Part shown: positions 1 to 6,470 of the stretch, in pieces
How the letters are laid out: the number at the start of each line of letters is the position of its first letter
Numbering within the stretch: the stretch's first letter is position 1
NCBI GenBank assembly: GCA_016188625.1
Contig: JACPHL010000056.1
Coordinates: 1-9,235, forward strand
Reading direction: 5' to 3'
Source: Candidatus Rokuibacteriota bacterium
GTDB taxonomy: Bacteria; Methylomirabilota; Methylomirabilia; Rokubacteriales; JACPHL01
DNA length: 9,235 bases
Notes under the pieces: model-generated
What the model was told of the DNA's origin: nothing
Databases searched by the model: none
Seen by the model: only the letters and a program-made list of their open reading frames with translations
Made by a program: the position numbers and the translations under genes

Positions 1-214
1 CCTGGGCCTCCTTCGGGGTGGTGACGTTCTCCCCGAGGTAGGTCACGGCGGTGAGGAGCCCCCGCCGCTCCAGCTCGCCGATCACCGCCAGGGCCTCCCC
101 CACCGTCTCCCCGGCCACGAACCGGCGCACCACGCGCCTGGTGAAGGTGAAGCGCTCGAGGTGGCGCCCCAGGGAGGGCTTGGTGGAGAGGTAGAGGAGG
201 AGGCGCCGGATCAC
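1..214 (-). CDS. putB: Proline dehydrogenase, N-terminal fragment (runs off left edge)
   Basis: Only the first 71 codons are present; the gene continues past base 1. The visible protein begins VIRRLLLYLSTKPSLG, then has a RRFVAGETVGEAL segment and ends with LGENVTTPKEA. Known family: the RRFVAG(E/D)T and YLGE.....EA segments are typical of the N-terminus of monofunctional proline dehydrogenases (Bacillus/Deinococcus type). These FAD enzymes oxidise proline to pyrroline-5-carboxylate and pass electrons to the quinone pool. The start is taken as GTG at 214; it is not certain, because the frame is open further upstream and no strong Shine-Dalgarno is seen. The gene follows ppx by 33 bases on the same strand and is probably co-transcribed with it. 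The FAD-binding barrel and catalytic residues lie outside the window, so the assignment rests on the N-terminus alone. Confidence 0.75.
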   Translation of the reverse strand, partial: MIRRLLLYLSTKPSLGRHLERFTFTRRVVRRFVAGETVGEALAVIGELERRGLLTAVTYLGENVTTPKEAQ

Positions 215-247
215 GGCCCCCAGTCTAGCACCGCGGCTTTCGAGGGG

Positions 248-1174
248 TCAAGGCGACCACCCGATCGCGCGGAGGAGGATCCCCTCCCGGAGGCCGTACT
301 CGCTCACCGTCAGGGCCTCGAGGCCGAGGCCGCGGAGGCTCTCCAGCGCGACGACGATCCCGGCGATGATCAGGTCGGCGCGTCCCGGCTCGAGACAGGG
401 CAGGCGCGCCCGCTCCGCGACGGGGAGCGGGGCGAGGCGCCCGAGGAGGGCCTCGATCCGGGAGGCAGGGAGGCGGTGGCCGTGGACCCGCTCGGGGTCG
501 TAGGCCGCGAGCCCGAGGTCGAGGGCGGCCAGGGTCGTGATCGTGCCGGCCGTGCCGATCAGGGCGCGGGGGCGCGCCCCTTCGAGGATCGGCCGGAGCT
601 CGGCCGCGAGCACGCCCCGAACGTGCTCGGCCAGGGCCCGGTACTCCGCCTCCGCCACGGGGTCGGCCTTGAGGTGCCGCTCGGTCAGGTGGACCACCCC
701 GAGGGCGAGGCTCAGCGCGTGCTCGACCTCGCCCCCCGAGGCGACGAGGAGCTCGGTGCTCCCGCCCCCGATGTCGAGCAGGGCGAAGCGCTCATCGCCC
801 AGGGCGAGGCCCCACCGGGTGCCGAGCAGGGCGAGCCGCCCCTCCTCCTCCCCGCCCACCGGGCGGATCGCCAGCCCGGCCTCGCGGAGGGGATCGAGCA
901 GCTCGGCGCGGTTGGGGGCGTCGCGGACCGCGCTCGTCGCCACCACGAGGATCTCGCGGGCGCCGAGGGCGCGGGCGCGATCGCGGTAGCGGAGGACGAC
1001 CTCCCGGGCCCGGCCGATCGCCTCGGCCCCGAGCCGGCCGGTCGCGGAGAGCCGCTCGCCCAGGCGGACGATCGCCTGCTCCTGATGGACGAAGCGGAGC
1101 GACGGGCCGGGGCCGACCTCGGCCACGAGGAGACGGATGGTGTTGGTCCCGAGATCGATGGAGGCCAGCCGCAC
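248..1174 (-). CDS. ppx: Ppx/GppA family exopolyphosphatase or pppGpp phosphohydrolase
   Basis: A 308-residue protein of the ASKHA (sugar kinase/actin-like) fold. Phosphate loop 1 is IDLGTNTIRLL (about residues 6-16). An ATSAVRDAPN segment lies at 79-88, phosphate loop 2 is LDIGGGSTELL at 133-143, GTAGTITTLAAL is at 207-218, and the closing SEYGLREGIL is at 291-300. All are hallmarks of the family and look intact. Known family: these enzymes release phosphate from polyphosphate or convert pppGpp to ppGpp in the cytoplasm. At about 310 residues this is the short, two-domain form without the C-terminal HD-like domain of E. coli Ppx, so substrate preference cannot be read from sequence. The start is GTG at 1174, giving the usual MRLASIDLGTNT beginning; the upstream ribosome site is weak. 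It lies 51 bases after the M23 peptidase gene and 33 before putB, suggesting one transcript. Confidence 0.9.
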   Translation of the reverse strand: MRLASIDLGTNTIRLLVAEVGPGPSLRFVHQEQAIVRLGERLSATGRLGAEAIGRAREVVLRYRDRARALGAREILVVATSAVRDAPNRAELLDPLREAGLAIRPVGGEEEGRLALLGTRWGLALGDERFALLDIGGGSTELLVASGGEVEHALSLALGVVHLTERHLKADPVAEAEYRALAEHVRGVLAAELRPILEGARPRALIGTAGTITTLAALDLGLAAYDPERVHGHRLPASRIEALLGRLAPLPVAERARLPCLEPGRADLIIAGIVVALESLRGLGLEALTVSEYGLREGILLRAIGWSP

Positions 1175-1225
1175 GTGCGCCCTGGGGAACCGGAGGCCGG
1201 CCGCGCGCCGGCGAGGATCGACCGC

Positions 1226-2386
1226 CTACTTGCGGAGGGCGAGGAGGGGGTTGACGGCCGTCGCGCCCCGCAGGACCTCGAAGTGGAGGTGGGGTCCGGT
1301 GACGCCCCCGCTCTCGCCCACCCGGCCGATCACCTCGCCCTGCCGCACCCACTGGCCGACGCTGACCAGGTTGGCGGAGTTGTGGGCGTAGAGGGTCTGC
1401 ACCCCGCCGCCGTGGTCGAGGACGATGGTCCGGCCGTAATCCTGCCGCCACCCGCTGAAGACCACGCGCCCGGCGCGGGCCGCGACGAAGGGCCGCCCCA
1501 GGGGCGCGGCGATGTCGATCCCGCGGTGGAAGCCGTCGGCCCCGGACAGCGGGTGCGGTCGCCAGCCGAACCGGTCCGTGATCCGTCCCCGGACCGGCCA
1601 GAGGAAGCGGGCCGCGGCGGCCGCCAGCGCGGACGGCTTGGCGCTGGTGATGAACAGCTCCTCCCCCACCCAGAGAGAGGTCTCGTCCCCCAGCCGGTTG
1701 GCCTTCGCGATCGCCTCCCGCTCGACCCGGTAGCGCTCGGCGAGGTGTTCGAGGGTCTCTCCCTCCTCGACCAGGTGGAAGACCCCGGGTCCGGGAGGAA
1801 TCCGGATCCGCTCTCCGCCCCGGAACGGGTAGGCCGCCTCGGGGTTGGCGGCCCGGGGGAGCTCCCCGCTCCCCCCGTACTCGCGGGCCAGGGAGGCGAG
1901 GGTGTCCCCCGGCTCCACGGTGTGGACAACCGCCGACCCCGCGCGGATCTGCCGCACGATCCCGTCCCGGAGCCGCTCGGAGATCATCGGCAGCGACGGA
2001 TCGGGGGCGGTGGAGGTGGAGGGCACGGTGAGCCGTTGCCCCACCTGGAGCCGGTCCGGCGTCGGCAGGGCGTTCGCCTCGGTCAGAATCGCCACGTCCA
2101 CGGCGAACCGCCGCGCGATCTGCCAGAGGGTCTCGCCTGGCCTGACCACGTGGACGATGGCGGACGGCCTGGCGGGCTGGGGCGCGGGGGCCAGGGTCAG
2201 CCCTGGCGGGGGCGACACCGGGGGACGGGAGCCCAGGAGTCCCTCGAAGAGCACCGGGCCGAAGAAGACGAGGAGGGAGGTGACCACGACGGCGGGGATG
2301 AACCCCGGGACGCGCATCGGGCCGACGGTGGACGACCCGAGGTGGCGGCCCGCGCTGAGCGCGCGCTCGTACCAGGTCCCTCTCAT
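1226..2386 (-). CDS. Membrane-anchored triple-LysM M23 peptidoglycan endopeptidase
   Basis: A 386-residue protein. A short cytoplasmic N-terminus is followed by one hydrophobic segment (about 27-46) with no lipobox cysteine, so it is probably anchored in the inner membrane facing the periplasm. A Pro-rich linker precedes three LysM repeats (about 78-121, 153-197, 202-246), each with a G(E/D)TL core, which bind glycan chains. The C-terminal M23/LytM domain (about 262-385) keeps the zinc and catalytic residues: His287 and Asp291 (HRGID), His335 (YAH), and His366/His368 (GPHLHFEV). It should therefore be an active cross-link-cleaving enzyme rather than a degenerate NlpD/EnvC-type activator. The ATG at 2386 has a GGGAGGG ribosome site just upstream; the frame is open further out, but those codons overlap ino1 and look like read-through shadow. 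A promoter at 2459-2488 serves it. A role in cell-wall growth or daughter-cell separation is inferred. Confidence 0.92.
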   Translation of the reverse strand: MRGTWYERALSAGRHLGSSTVGPMRVPGFIPAVVVTSLLVFFGPVLFEGLLGSRPPVSPPPGLTLAPAPQPARPSAIVHVVRPGETLWQIARRFAVDVAILTEANALPTPDRLQVGQRLTVPSTSTAPDPSLPMISERLRDGIVRQIRAGSAVVHTVEPGDTLASLAREYGGSGELPRAANPEAAYPFRGGERIRIPPGPGVFHLVEEGETLEHLAERYRVEREAIAKANRLGDETSLWVGEELFITSAKPSALAAAAARFLWPVRGRITDRFGWRPHPLSGADGFHRGIDIAAPLGRPFVAARAGRVVFSGWRQDYGRTIVLDHGGGVQTLYAHNSANLVSVGQWVRQGEVIGRVGESGGVTGPHLHFEVLRGATAVNPLLALRK

Positions 2387-2450
2387 CCGCCCTCCCCCGC
2401 TTGGAGCATCGCCTTGCGCCGGGCCCCGCGAGGGCGCCGGGCGCGAAAAG

Positions 2451-2477
2451 CCGCCGGCATTATACGGAAGCCGGCGG
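2451..2477. other. Perfect inverted repeat around the -10 box of the M23 peptidase promoter
   Basis: CCGCCGGC (2451-2458) and GCCGGCGG (2470-2477) are perfectly complementary 8-base arms separated by an 11-base AT-rich spacer. On the minus strand the spacer contains TATAAT. As RNA it could fold into a hairpin just after the ino1 stop codon, though without a T tract. As DNA it could be an operator spanning the core promoter. The sequence does not decide between these, and G/C arms arise by chance more easily in this genome. Confidence 0.5.
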
Positions 2478-2488
2478 GGCGGCGTCAA
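2459..2488 (-). promoter_or_regulatory. Sigma70-like promoter for the M23 peptidase gene
   Basis: On the minus strand TTGACG (2488-2483) is followed by an 18-base spacer and a perfect TATAAT (2464-2459), predicting a transcript start near 2452 and a leader of about 65 bases before the ATG at 2386. The -35 box contains the TGA stop codon of ino1. TATAAT stands out in DNA this GC-rich. It would allow the peptidase-ppx-putB genes to be transcribed apart from the cytochrome and ino1. Confidence 0.65.
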
Positions 2489-3588
2489 CCCGGCAGACGG
2501 CGCCCCGCACCGCCCCCCTCGTCCCCGCTGATGAAGCGCTCGAGCGCGACCCGGGCCTCGTCGTCGGAGAGCTGGCGCGGCGGCGACTTCATCAGGTAGG
2601 CGGAGGGCGCCACCAGGGCGCCCTTCAACCCCCGGTCGAGGGCCAGCTTGGCGCACCGGACCGCGTCGATGACCACCCCGGCGGAGTTCGGGGAGTCCCA
2701 GACCTCCAGCTTGAGCTCGATGTTGATCGGAAGCTCGCCGAAGCCGCGTCCCTCGATGCGGATGTGGGCCCACTTCCGGTCCTCGAGCCAGGGCACGTAG
2801 TCGCTGGGCCCGATGTGGACGGCCTCAGGCGGCAAGGGGTGCCCGAGCTGCGAGAGGACGGCCTCGGTCTTGGAGACCCGCTTGGACTCGAGGCGCTCCC
2901 GCTCCAGCATGTTGTAGAAGTCCATGTTCCCGCCGACGTTGAGCTGGCTCGTCCGCTCCAGACGCACCCCCCGATCCATGAGGAGACGGGTCAGGACCCG
3001 GTGGACGATCGTCGCCCCGAGCTGGGACTTGACGTCGTCGCCGATAACCGGGAGCCCGGCCTCCTCGAACCGCCGCTGCCAGTAGGCCTCGCGGGCGATG
3101 AAGACCGGGATGCAGTTCACGAAGGCGCAGCCGGCGTCCAGCACCTGCTCCACGTACCACTTGGTCGCCATCTCGCTCCCCACCGGGAGGAAGCTGACGA
3201 CGACGTGGGTCCGGGTCTCCCGGAGGATCCCGACGATGTCCGCGGTCGGGCCGGGGGCCTTCCGGATCTGGCGGGCCAGATAGGTCCCCAGGCCGTCGTG
3301 GGTCATGCCGCGGTGGACGGGGATCCCCAGGGGTGGGACCTCGGCGAACCGGTAGGTGTTGTTGGGGGCGATGAAGATCGCCTCAGCGAGGTCCTTCCCC
3401 ACCTTGTTGGCGTCGATGTCGAACGCCGCCGAGAACTCGATCGCCCCGACGTGGTAGCCGCCGAGGCGGGGATGCATCAACCCCGGGATGAAGCCGTCCA
3501 CCTGGGCGGTCCGGTAGTGGTGCACGCCCTGGACCAGGGCGGAGGCGCAGTTCCCGACCCCGAGGATCGCCACGCGCACGCTGCCCAC
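2485..3588 (-). CDS. ino1: Inositol-1-phosphate synthase, actinobacterial type
   Basis: A 367-residue protein that converts glucose-6-phosphate to L-myo-inositol-1-phosphate with tightly bound NAD+, the committed step to inositol and inositol lipids. Visible signatures: the N-terminal dinucleotide-binding segment [16 protein letters not shown] (about 6-21), SFLPVGSE (132-139), [15 protein letters not shown] (183-197), [13 protein letters not shown] (215-227), [12 protein letters not shown] (273-284) and [18 protein letters not shown] (294-311). The whole length matches the compact bacterial form known from Mycobacterium, not the roughly 500-residue eukaryotic form. Start chosen as GTG at 3588, five bases after a full AAAGGAGGT ribosome site; a second in-frame GTG lies at 3579. 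It follows the cytochrome gene by 98 bases on the same strand. Genes that would use the product (inositol monophosphatase, phosphatidylinositol synthase) are not in the window, so the end product is unknown. Confidence 0.95.
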   Translation of the reverse strand: MGSVRVAILGVGNCASALVQGVHHYRTAQVDGFIPGLMHPRLGGYHVGAIEFSAAFDIDANKVGKDLAEAIFIAPNNTYRFAEVPPLGIPVHRGMTHDGLGTYLARQIRKAPGPTADIVGILRETRTHVVVSFLPVGSEMATKWYVEQVLDAGCAFVNCIPVFIAREAYWQRRFEEAGLPVIGDDVKSQLGATIVHRVLTRLLMDRGVRLERTSQLNVGGNMDFYNMLERERLESKRVSKTEAVLSQLGHPLPPEAVHIGPSDYVPWLEDRKWAHIRIEGRGFGELPINIELKLEVWDSPNSAGVVIDAVRCAKLALDRGLKGALVAPSAYLMKSPPRQLSDDEARVALERFISGDEGGGAGRRLPG

Positions 3589-3593
3589 GGAGG

Positions 3594-3602
3594 ACCTCCT
3601 TT
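3594..3602 (-). promoter_or_regulatory. Strong Shine-Dalgarno fixing the ino1 start
   Basis: AAAGGAGGT on the minus strand, complementary to the 16S rRNA tail over its full length, ends five bases before GTG 3588. This selects 3588 over the in-frame GTG at 3579. Confidence 0.85.
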
Positions 3603-3653
3603 CACCGGGCGCGCCCGGGACCCCCTGGTGGGATCCCAGCGGCCGAAGAACAG

Positions 3654-3670
3654 CGCCCCGTTGCGGGGCG
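3654..3670 (-). terminator. GC hairpin between the cytochrome c gene and ino1
   Basis: CGCCCCG and CGGGGCG form a perfect seven-base stem around a three-base loop, 17 bases beyond the cytochrome stop codon. No T tract follows on the minus strand (next bases are CTGTTCTTC), so it is at best a weak terminator. It may instead protect the 3' end or allow partial read-through into ino1. Confidence 0.4.
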
Positions 3671-3686
3671 GGAGGGGCGCCCGCGG

Positions 3687-4115
3687 CTACTTCTTGACGA
3701 GGGTCCGGATGTAGTGGACGAGGCCCCAGCGCTCGTTCTCGGACAGGTGCTTCCAGGGCGGCATCGGGCCCCGGCCGTTGGTGATCTTCCAGAAGATCTC
3801 GCCGTCCGTCTCGGCCTGGACCGCCTTGGACGTCCAGTCGGCCGGCTTCACCGGGAGGGCCGCGGCCGCAGGCCCGTCGCCCTTCCCGGAGGTCCCGTGG
3901 CAGGGCGCGCACTGGGTGGTGGCGATCTTCTTCGCGGCTTCGATCACCGCGGGGCTCGTCTTGACGGGGTTCTTCACCTTCTTCGCCTCGGCGGGGGCCT
4001 CCCACTTCTGCTGGGCGATCCCACCCGCCACCACCGAGAGGGAGAGGAGGAAGGTCGCCGCCAACCCGGCCCCGGTCCGGCTCAGAGTCCTTCCTCTGCG
4101 CCATCGTGCCAGCAT
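3687..4115 (-). CDS. Secreted monohaem c-type cytochrome
   Basis: A 142-residue protein. A positively charged N-terminus and hydrophobic segment (about 15-33) ending in GGIA form a Sec signal peptide, so the mature protein should be periplasmic or, if uncleaved, membrane-tethered. One haem-binding motif CAPCH (69-73) is present in the class I context [12 protein letters not shown]. Met118 in NGRGPMPPW is the likely sixth haem ligand, and the end [14 protein letters not shown] is the usual closing helix. This is a single-domain cytochrome of the cbb3-III/cytochrome c family; it carries electrons, but its partner cannot be read from sequence. ATG 4115 is preferred over GTG 4121 because AGGAGG sits six bases before the ATG and directly abuts the GTG. 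It is divergent from the ferredoxin-NADP reductase and first in a minus-strand series leading into ino1. Confidence 0.92.
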   Translation of the reverse strand: MLARWRRGRTLSRTGAGLAATFLLSLSVVAGGIAQQKWEAPAEAKKVKNPVKTSPAVIEAAKKIATTQCAPCHGTSGKGDGPAAAALPVKPADWTSKAVQAETDGEIFWKITNGRGPMPPWKHLSENERWGLVHYIRTLVKK

Positions 4116-4121
4116 CGTCAC

Positions 4122-4127
4122 CCTCCT
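4122..4127 (-). promoter_or_regulatory. Shine-Dalgarno deciding the cytochrome start
   Basis: AGGAGG on the minus strand lies six bases before ATG 4115. It directly touches the alternative GTG at 4121, which would leave no spacer, so the ATG is the better start. Confidence 0.75.
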
Positions 4128-4144
4128 CTGCGGTTCCCCGCGTC

Positions 4145-4158
4145 GTGAGAAGATTCAC
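4145..4158. promoter_or_regulatory. Possible CRP/FNR-family operator in the cytochrome leader
   Basis: GTGA-GAAGAT-TCAC is a perfect inverted repeat with a six-base centre. With flanks it reads CGTGA-N6-TCACA, one base from the CRP consensus TGTGA-N6-TCACA. It lies about 30-43 bases before the cytochrome ATG, downstream of that gene's predicted transcript start, which would fit repression. No regulator gene is visible, and a short match like this can arise by chance. Confidence 0.4.
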
Positions 4159-4175
4159 AAAGGCTCTTCCTTCAT

Positions 4176-4204
4176 CTTGTACCGCCTCCGGCCGGACGGG
4201 TCAA
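4176..4204 (-). promoter_or_regulatory. Candidate promoter for the cytochrome c gene
   Basis: On the minus strand TTGACC (4204-4199), a 17-base spacer, then TACAAG (4181-4176). The -35 box matches five of six bases and the -10 box four of six. Predicted start is near 4169, leaving a leader of about 54 bases before ATG 4115. It is weaker than the opposing promoter at 4248-4276. Confidence 0.45.
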
Positions 4205-4217
4205 GGGGATTGTCCCC
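4205..4217. promoter_or_regulatory. Short palindrome between the divergent promoters
   Basis: GGGGA-TTG-TCCCC is a perfect inverted repeat with a three-base centre. It touches the cytochrome -35 box and is centred about 42 bases from the predicted cytochrome start and about 72 bases from the predicted reductase start. Those are typical distances for an activator or shared regulator. The binding protein is unknown and the idea is inference. Confidence 0.3.
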
Positions 4218-4247
4218 GAGGGGGGCGGCCGCCGGGTGGGTCGGTCG

Positions 4248-4276
4248 TTGACAACCCCTCGGCGGGCCGGTATGAT
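4248..4276 (+). promoter_or_regulatory. Near-consensus sigma70 promoter for the NADP reductase gene
   Basis: TTGACA (4248-4253), exactly 17 bases, then TATGAT (4271-4276): a perfect -35 and five of six at -10. The predicted start near 4283 gives a leader of about 23 bases before ATG 4306. The alternative GTG at 4288 would have almost no leader, which supports the ATG. This is the strongest promoter in the window and implies high expression. Confidence 0.85.
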
Positions 4277-4305
4277 GGAGGCAGCTTGTGAAAAAAAGGA
4301 CGAGG

Positions 4306-5295
4306 ATGGAACTCGACGACATCGCCATCATCGGGGCGGGGCCCACCGGGCTTTTCGCGGCCTACTACGGGGGGTTCCGGGGCCTCCGGGTCAAGCTGAT
4401 CGACTCGATGCCGGAGCTGGGCGGGCAGATCACCGCCCTCTACCCCGAGAAGTTCATCTACGACGTCGCCGGGTTCCCGCGGGTCCTCGGGAAGGAGCTG
4501 GTCCGGAACCTGATCGACCAGGCCCTCCAGTACCGCCCGGCGGTCTGCCTCAACGAGCAGGTCCAGGAGCTCCACCTGGAAGGGGACCGCCGCATCCGGC
4601 TGGTCACCGACCGGCAGGAGCACCACGCCCGGGCCGTCCTGATCACCGCCGGGATCGGGTCCTTCGCCCCCCGGAAGCTTCCCGCGCCCGAGCTGGCCCG
4701 CTTCGAGGGGAAGGGCCTGGCCTACTTCGTGCGCTCGCTGGAGGAGTACCGCGACCTGGACCTCCTCGTCATCGGGGGCGGCGACTCGGCCGTGGACTGG
4801 TGCCTCAACCTCGACGGGATCACCCGCTCCACGACCCTCATCCACCGCCGGGACCGGTTCCGGGCCTACGAGGACTCGGTCAAGAAGCTCTACGACTCCT
4901 CGGTCCGGGTCAGGACCTTCCACGAGCTGGAGGCCCTCCTGGGGGCAGACCGGGTCGAGGGCGCGGTCATCTACGACAACCGGAGCAAGGCCGAGGAGAC
5001 CCTCCCGGTCAGCGCGGTGCTGGCCTGCCTGGGCTTCCACTCGAACCTGGGCCCGCTCCGGTCCTGGGGGCTCGCCCTCGAGGATGACGCGATCCGGGTC
5101 ACCACCAGGGGCGAGACCAGCCTCCCCGGCGTCTACGCGGCCGGCGACATCGCCGCCTACCCGGGCAAGGTCAAGCTCATCGCCACCGGCTTCGGCGAGG
5201 CCGCTACCGCCCTCAACAACGCCGCCGCCTACATCAACCCCGCCCTCAAGGTCTTCCCCGGCCACTCCTCCACGCTGCTAGACAAGGCCGGGTAG
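4306..5295 (+). CDS. Ferredoxin/flavodoxin-NADP+ reductase, thioredoxin-reductase-like (YumC type)
   Basis: A 329-residue cytoplasmic flavoprotein. The N-terminal FAD site is DIAIIGAGPTGLFAAYY (about 5-21), followed by ELGGQITALYPEK (37-49) and IYDVAGFP (51-58). A second nucleotide site, VIGGGDSAVDW (155-165), binds NADPH, and VYAAGDIA.YPGKVKLIATGFGEAATA (276-302) closes the FAD pocket. The C-terminus FPGHSS (317-322) is typical of this branch. The CxxC redox pair of true thioredoxin reductases is missing, and the DSAVDWCLNL segment is typical of the FNR branch found in Bacillus and Chlorobaculum. Known role: electron exchange between NADPH and ferredoxin or flavodoxin. ATG 4306 follows AAAGGA by five bases; GTG 4288 is in frame but fits the promoter poorly. 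It appears monocistronic, with its own strong promoter and a hairpin at the stop codon. Confidence 0.93.
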   Translation: MELDDIAIIGAGPTGLFAAYYGGFRGLRVKLIDSMPELGGQITALYPEKFIYDVAGFPRVLGKELVRNLIDQALQYRPAVCLNEQVQELHLEGDRRIRLVTDRQEHHARAVLITAGIGSFAPRKLPAPELARFEGKGLAYFVRSLEEYRDLDLLVIGGGDSAVDWCLNLDGITRSTTLIHRRDRFRAYEDSVKKLYDSSVRVRTFHELEALLGADRVEGAVIYDNRSKAEETLPVSAVLACLGFHSNLGPLRSWGLALEDDAIRVTTRGETSLPGVYAAGDIAAYPGKVKLIATGFGEAATALNNAAAYINPALKVFPGHSSTLLDKAG

Positions 5296-5298
5296 AGG

Positions 5299-5325
5299 GC
5301 TCGGAGGGGGGCTCCGCCCCCCCCT
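5299..5325 (+). terminator. GC hairpin after the reductase gene; copy 1 of a repeated element
   Basis: Starting four bases after the stop codon, GGGGGGC (5306-5312) and GCCCCCC (5316-5322) pair around TCC. The element begins GCTCGGAGGGGGGCT, and the same 15 bases recur just after the mlaA stop codon. No T tract follows, so it is unlike a classical factor-independent terminator. It may act as a 3'-end stabiliser, a Rho-assisted stop or a dispersed repeat. Confidence 0.6.
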
Positions 5326-5530
5326 GCGGACGGCCCCGCGGGAGGCGTCAGCCCCTCGCTCCACACGCTCCACGGCGCACCCGCCTATGGCTCGCCGGGC
5401 GGGGCCCCTCCTCCTTTGTGCTCAGCCCGTGAGCCGGCTTCCCCACCCGGCTCGCTCATGGCGGGGACCCGCGCCGCTCCGCTTAACGTTCCGCTCGGGG
5501 CCGACGCCTCCCCCGATACTTACAGTCCAG
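5326..5530. other. Gene-free stretch between the reductase and mlaA-like genes
   Basis: Part of a 311-base gap. I see no convincing gene: short open frames here lack ribosome sites and recognisable protein. One hairpin is present: GAGCCGG (5431-5437) pairs with CCGGCTC (5447-5453) around nine bases. The stretch is unusually C-rich on the plus strand. It could be a degenerate repeat or a decayed remnant. Confidence 0.4.
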
Positions 5531-5559
5531 TTGGCAATCGCAGGCGGGAGTCGTACAAT
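5531..5559 (+). promoter_or_regulatory. Sigma70-like promoter for the mlaA-like gene
   Basis: TTGGCA (5531-5536), a 17-base spacer, then TACAAT (5554-5559); each box matches five of six consensus bases. The predicted start is near 5566, about 41 bases before ATG 5607. Confidence 0.75.
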
Positions 5560-5606
5560 CGCCCCATGCCTCGTGCCGCTCCCGGCGCAGAGATCGGGGG
5601 AGGAAC

Positions 5607-6470
5607 ATGACGCTCATACCGCGCGGCAGGGCAGGGCTCGCGCTGCTCGGTGCGGCGGTCGCGCTCCTCGTCGCGGGCGCCGGCGATGTCTCCCACGCCG
5701 GGACCAGCGACACCTTCGACGTCGGCGATCGCCTGCCACGCGGCATTCAGAACTTCGCGGTGACGGAGGCCGGGCCGGGGGCGGCGGCCGGGGTCAACGG
5801 CCTCTTCGACGTCTCCCCCACCCTGGAGCGCGCCAGCTTCCATGAGGAGGAAGACGTCGAACCCGGGGACTACGACCCCTGGGAGCCGTTCAACGAGAAG
5901 ATGTTCTGGTTCAATCACCAGGTGCTCGACCGGTTCGTGCTGAAGCCGGTGGCGACCGCGTGGGACAAGGCCGTGCCGGATCGGGCGAAGCGGAGCCTCA
6001 AGAACGCGTTCGAGAACCTCGGGATGCCGCGCCGCTTCATGAACAACCTCCTCCAAGGGAAGGTCCAGAGGGCCGGCCTGGAGCTGGCCCGCTTCATCTT
6101 CAACAGCACGGCGGGCATCGCCGGCCTCTTTGACGTCGCAACGGCGATCGAGATCGAAAAGGTCCCCGACGAGGACTTCGGCCAAACCCTGGGCGTCTAC
6201 GGGTCCGGGTCCGGACCCTACGTGGTCCTGCCCTTCTTCCCGCCCCTGACCGTCCGCGACGGGATCGGGCTCGGGATCGACTCGGCGCTGGACCCGCTCA
6301 ACTATCTCCTCCCCTTCGGCGCCCGGGCGGGAATCTCGCTGGGGCAGACGGTCAATGACCGCTCGCTCAACCTGGAGCTCTTCCACGAGGTCGAGGAGAG
6401 CGTGCTCGACCTCTACAGCGCGGTCCGGAACGGCTACCTCCAGCGCCGGGAGCGGGCGATCCAGGAATAA
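5607..6470 (+). CDS. mlaA: MlaA (VacJ) family phospholipid-transport protein without a lipobox
   Basis: A 287-residue exported protein. An N-terminal signal peptide (hydrophobic core about 10-24) ends in DVSHA, a likely signal peptidase I site. A low-complexity acidic linker (about 32-90) precedes the MlaA domain. Hallmarks: DPWEPFNEKMFWFNHQVLDRF (90-110), RRFMNNLLQGK (142-152), RFIFNSTAGIAGLFDVA (162-178), DFGQTLGVYG.G.GPYVVLPF (190-210) and VRDGIG (216-221). Known family: MlaA sits in the outer membrane with a porin and removes mislocalised phospholipids from the outer leaflet, passing them to MlaC. E. coli MlaA is a lipoprotein; I see no cysteine in this entire protein, so it should not be lipidated and may be held by its own hydrophobic helices. 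ATG 5607 follows GGGGGAGGA. No other mla genes are nearby. Confidence 0.92.
   Translation: MTLIPRGRAGLALLGAAVALLVAGAGDVSHAGTSDTFDVGDRLPRGIQNFAVTEAGPGAAAGVNGLFDVSPTLERASFHEEEDVEPGDYDPWEPFNEKMFWFNHQVLDRFVLKPVATAWDKAVPDRAKRSLKNAFENLGMPRRFMNNLLQGKVQRAGLELARFIFNSTAGIAGLFDVATAIEIEKVPDEDFGQTLGVYGSGSGPYVVLPFFPPLTVRDGIGLGIDSALDPLNYLLPFGARAGISLGQTVNDRSLNLELFHEVEESVLDLYSAVRNGYLQRRERAIQE

Noticed and set aside
161-2599. 812-codon open frame on the plus strand
   Set aside because: It lies opposite the recognisable peptidase and Ppx genes, and its translation is low-complexity (runs of Gly, Pro, Arg, Glu) as expected of antisense frames in GC-rich DNA.
2387-2773. N-terminal extension of the M23 peptidase reading back into ino1
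   Set aside because: The extra codons overlap ino1 in another frame, look compositionally random, and a good ribosome site precedes ATG 2386.
2401-3714. 437-codon plus-strand frame opposite ino1
   Set aside because: Antisense shadow; ino1 has clear family motifs over its full length.
4224-4233. GGCGGCCGCC palindrome in the divergent gap
   Set aside because: Expected by chance in DNA this rich in G and C.
4201-5265. 354-codon minus-strand frame opposite the NADP reductase
   Set aside because: Antisense shadow rich in Gly, Asp and Val without recognisable motifs; it would also run over the divergent promoters.
5566-5606. ATG at 5566 as a leader-peptide or alternative mlaA start
   Set aside because: It is out of frame with mlaA, falls at the predicted transcript start and has no ribosome site.
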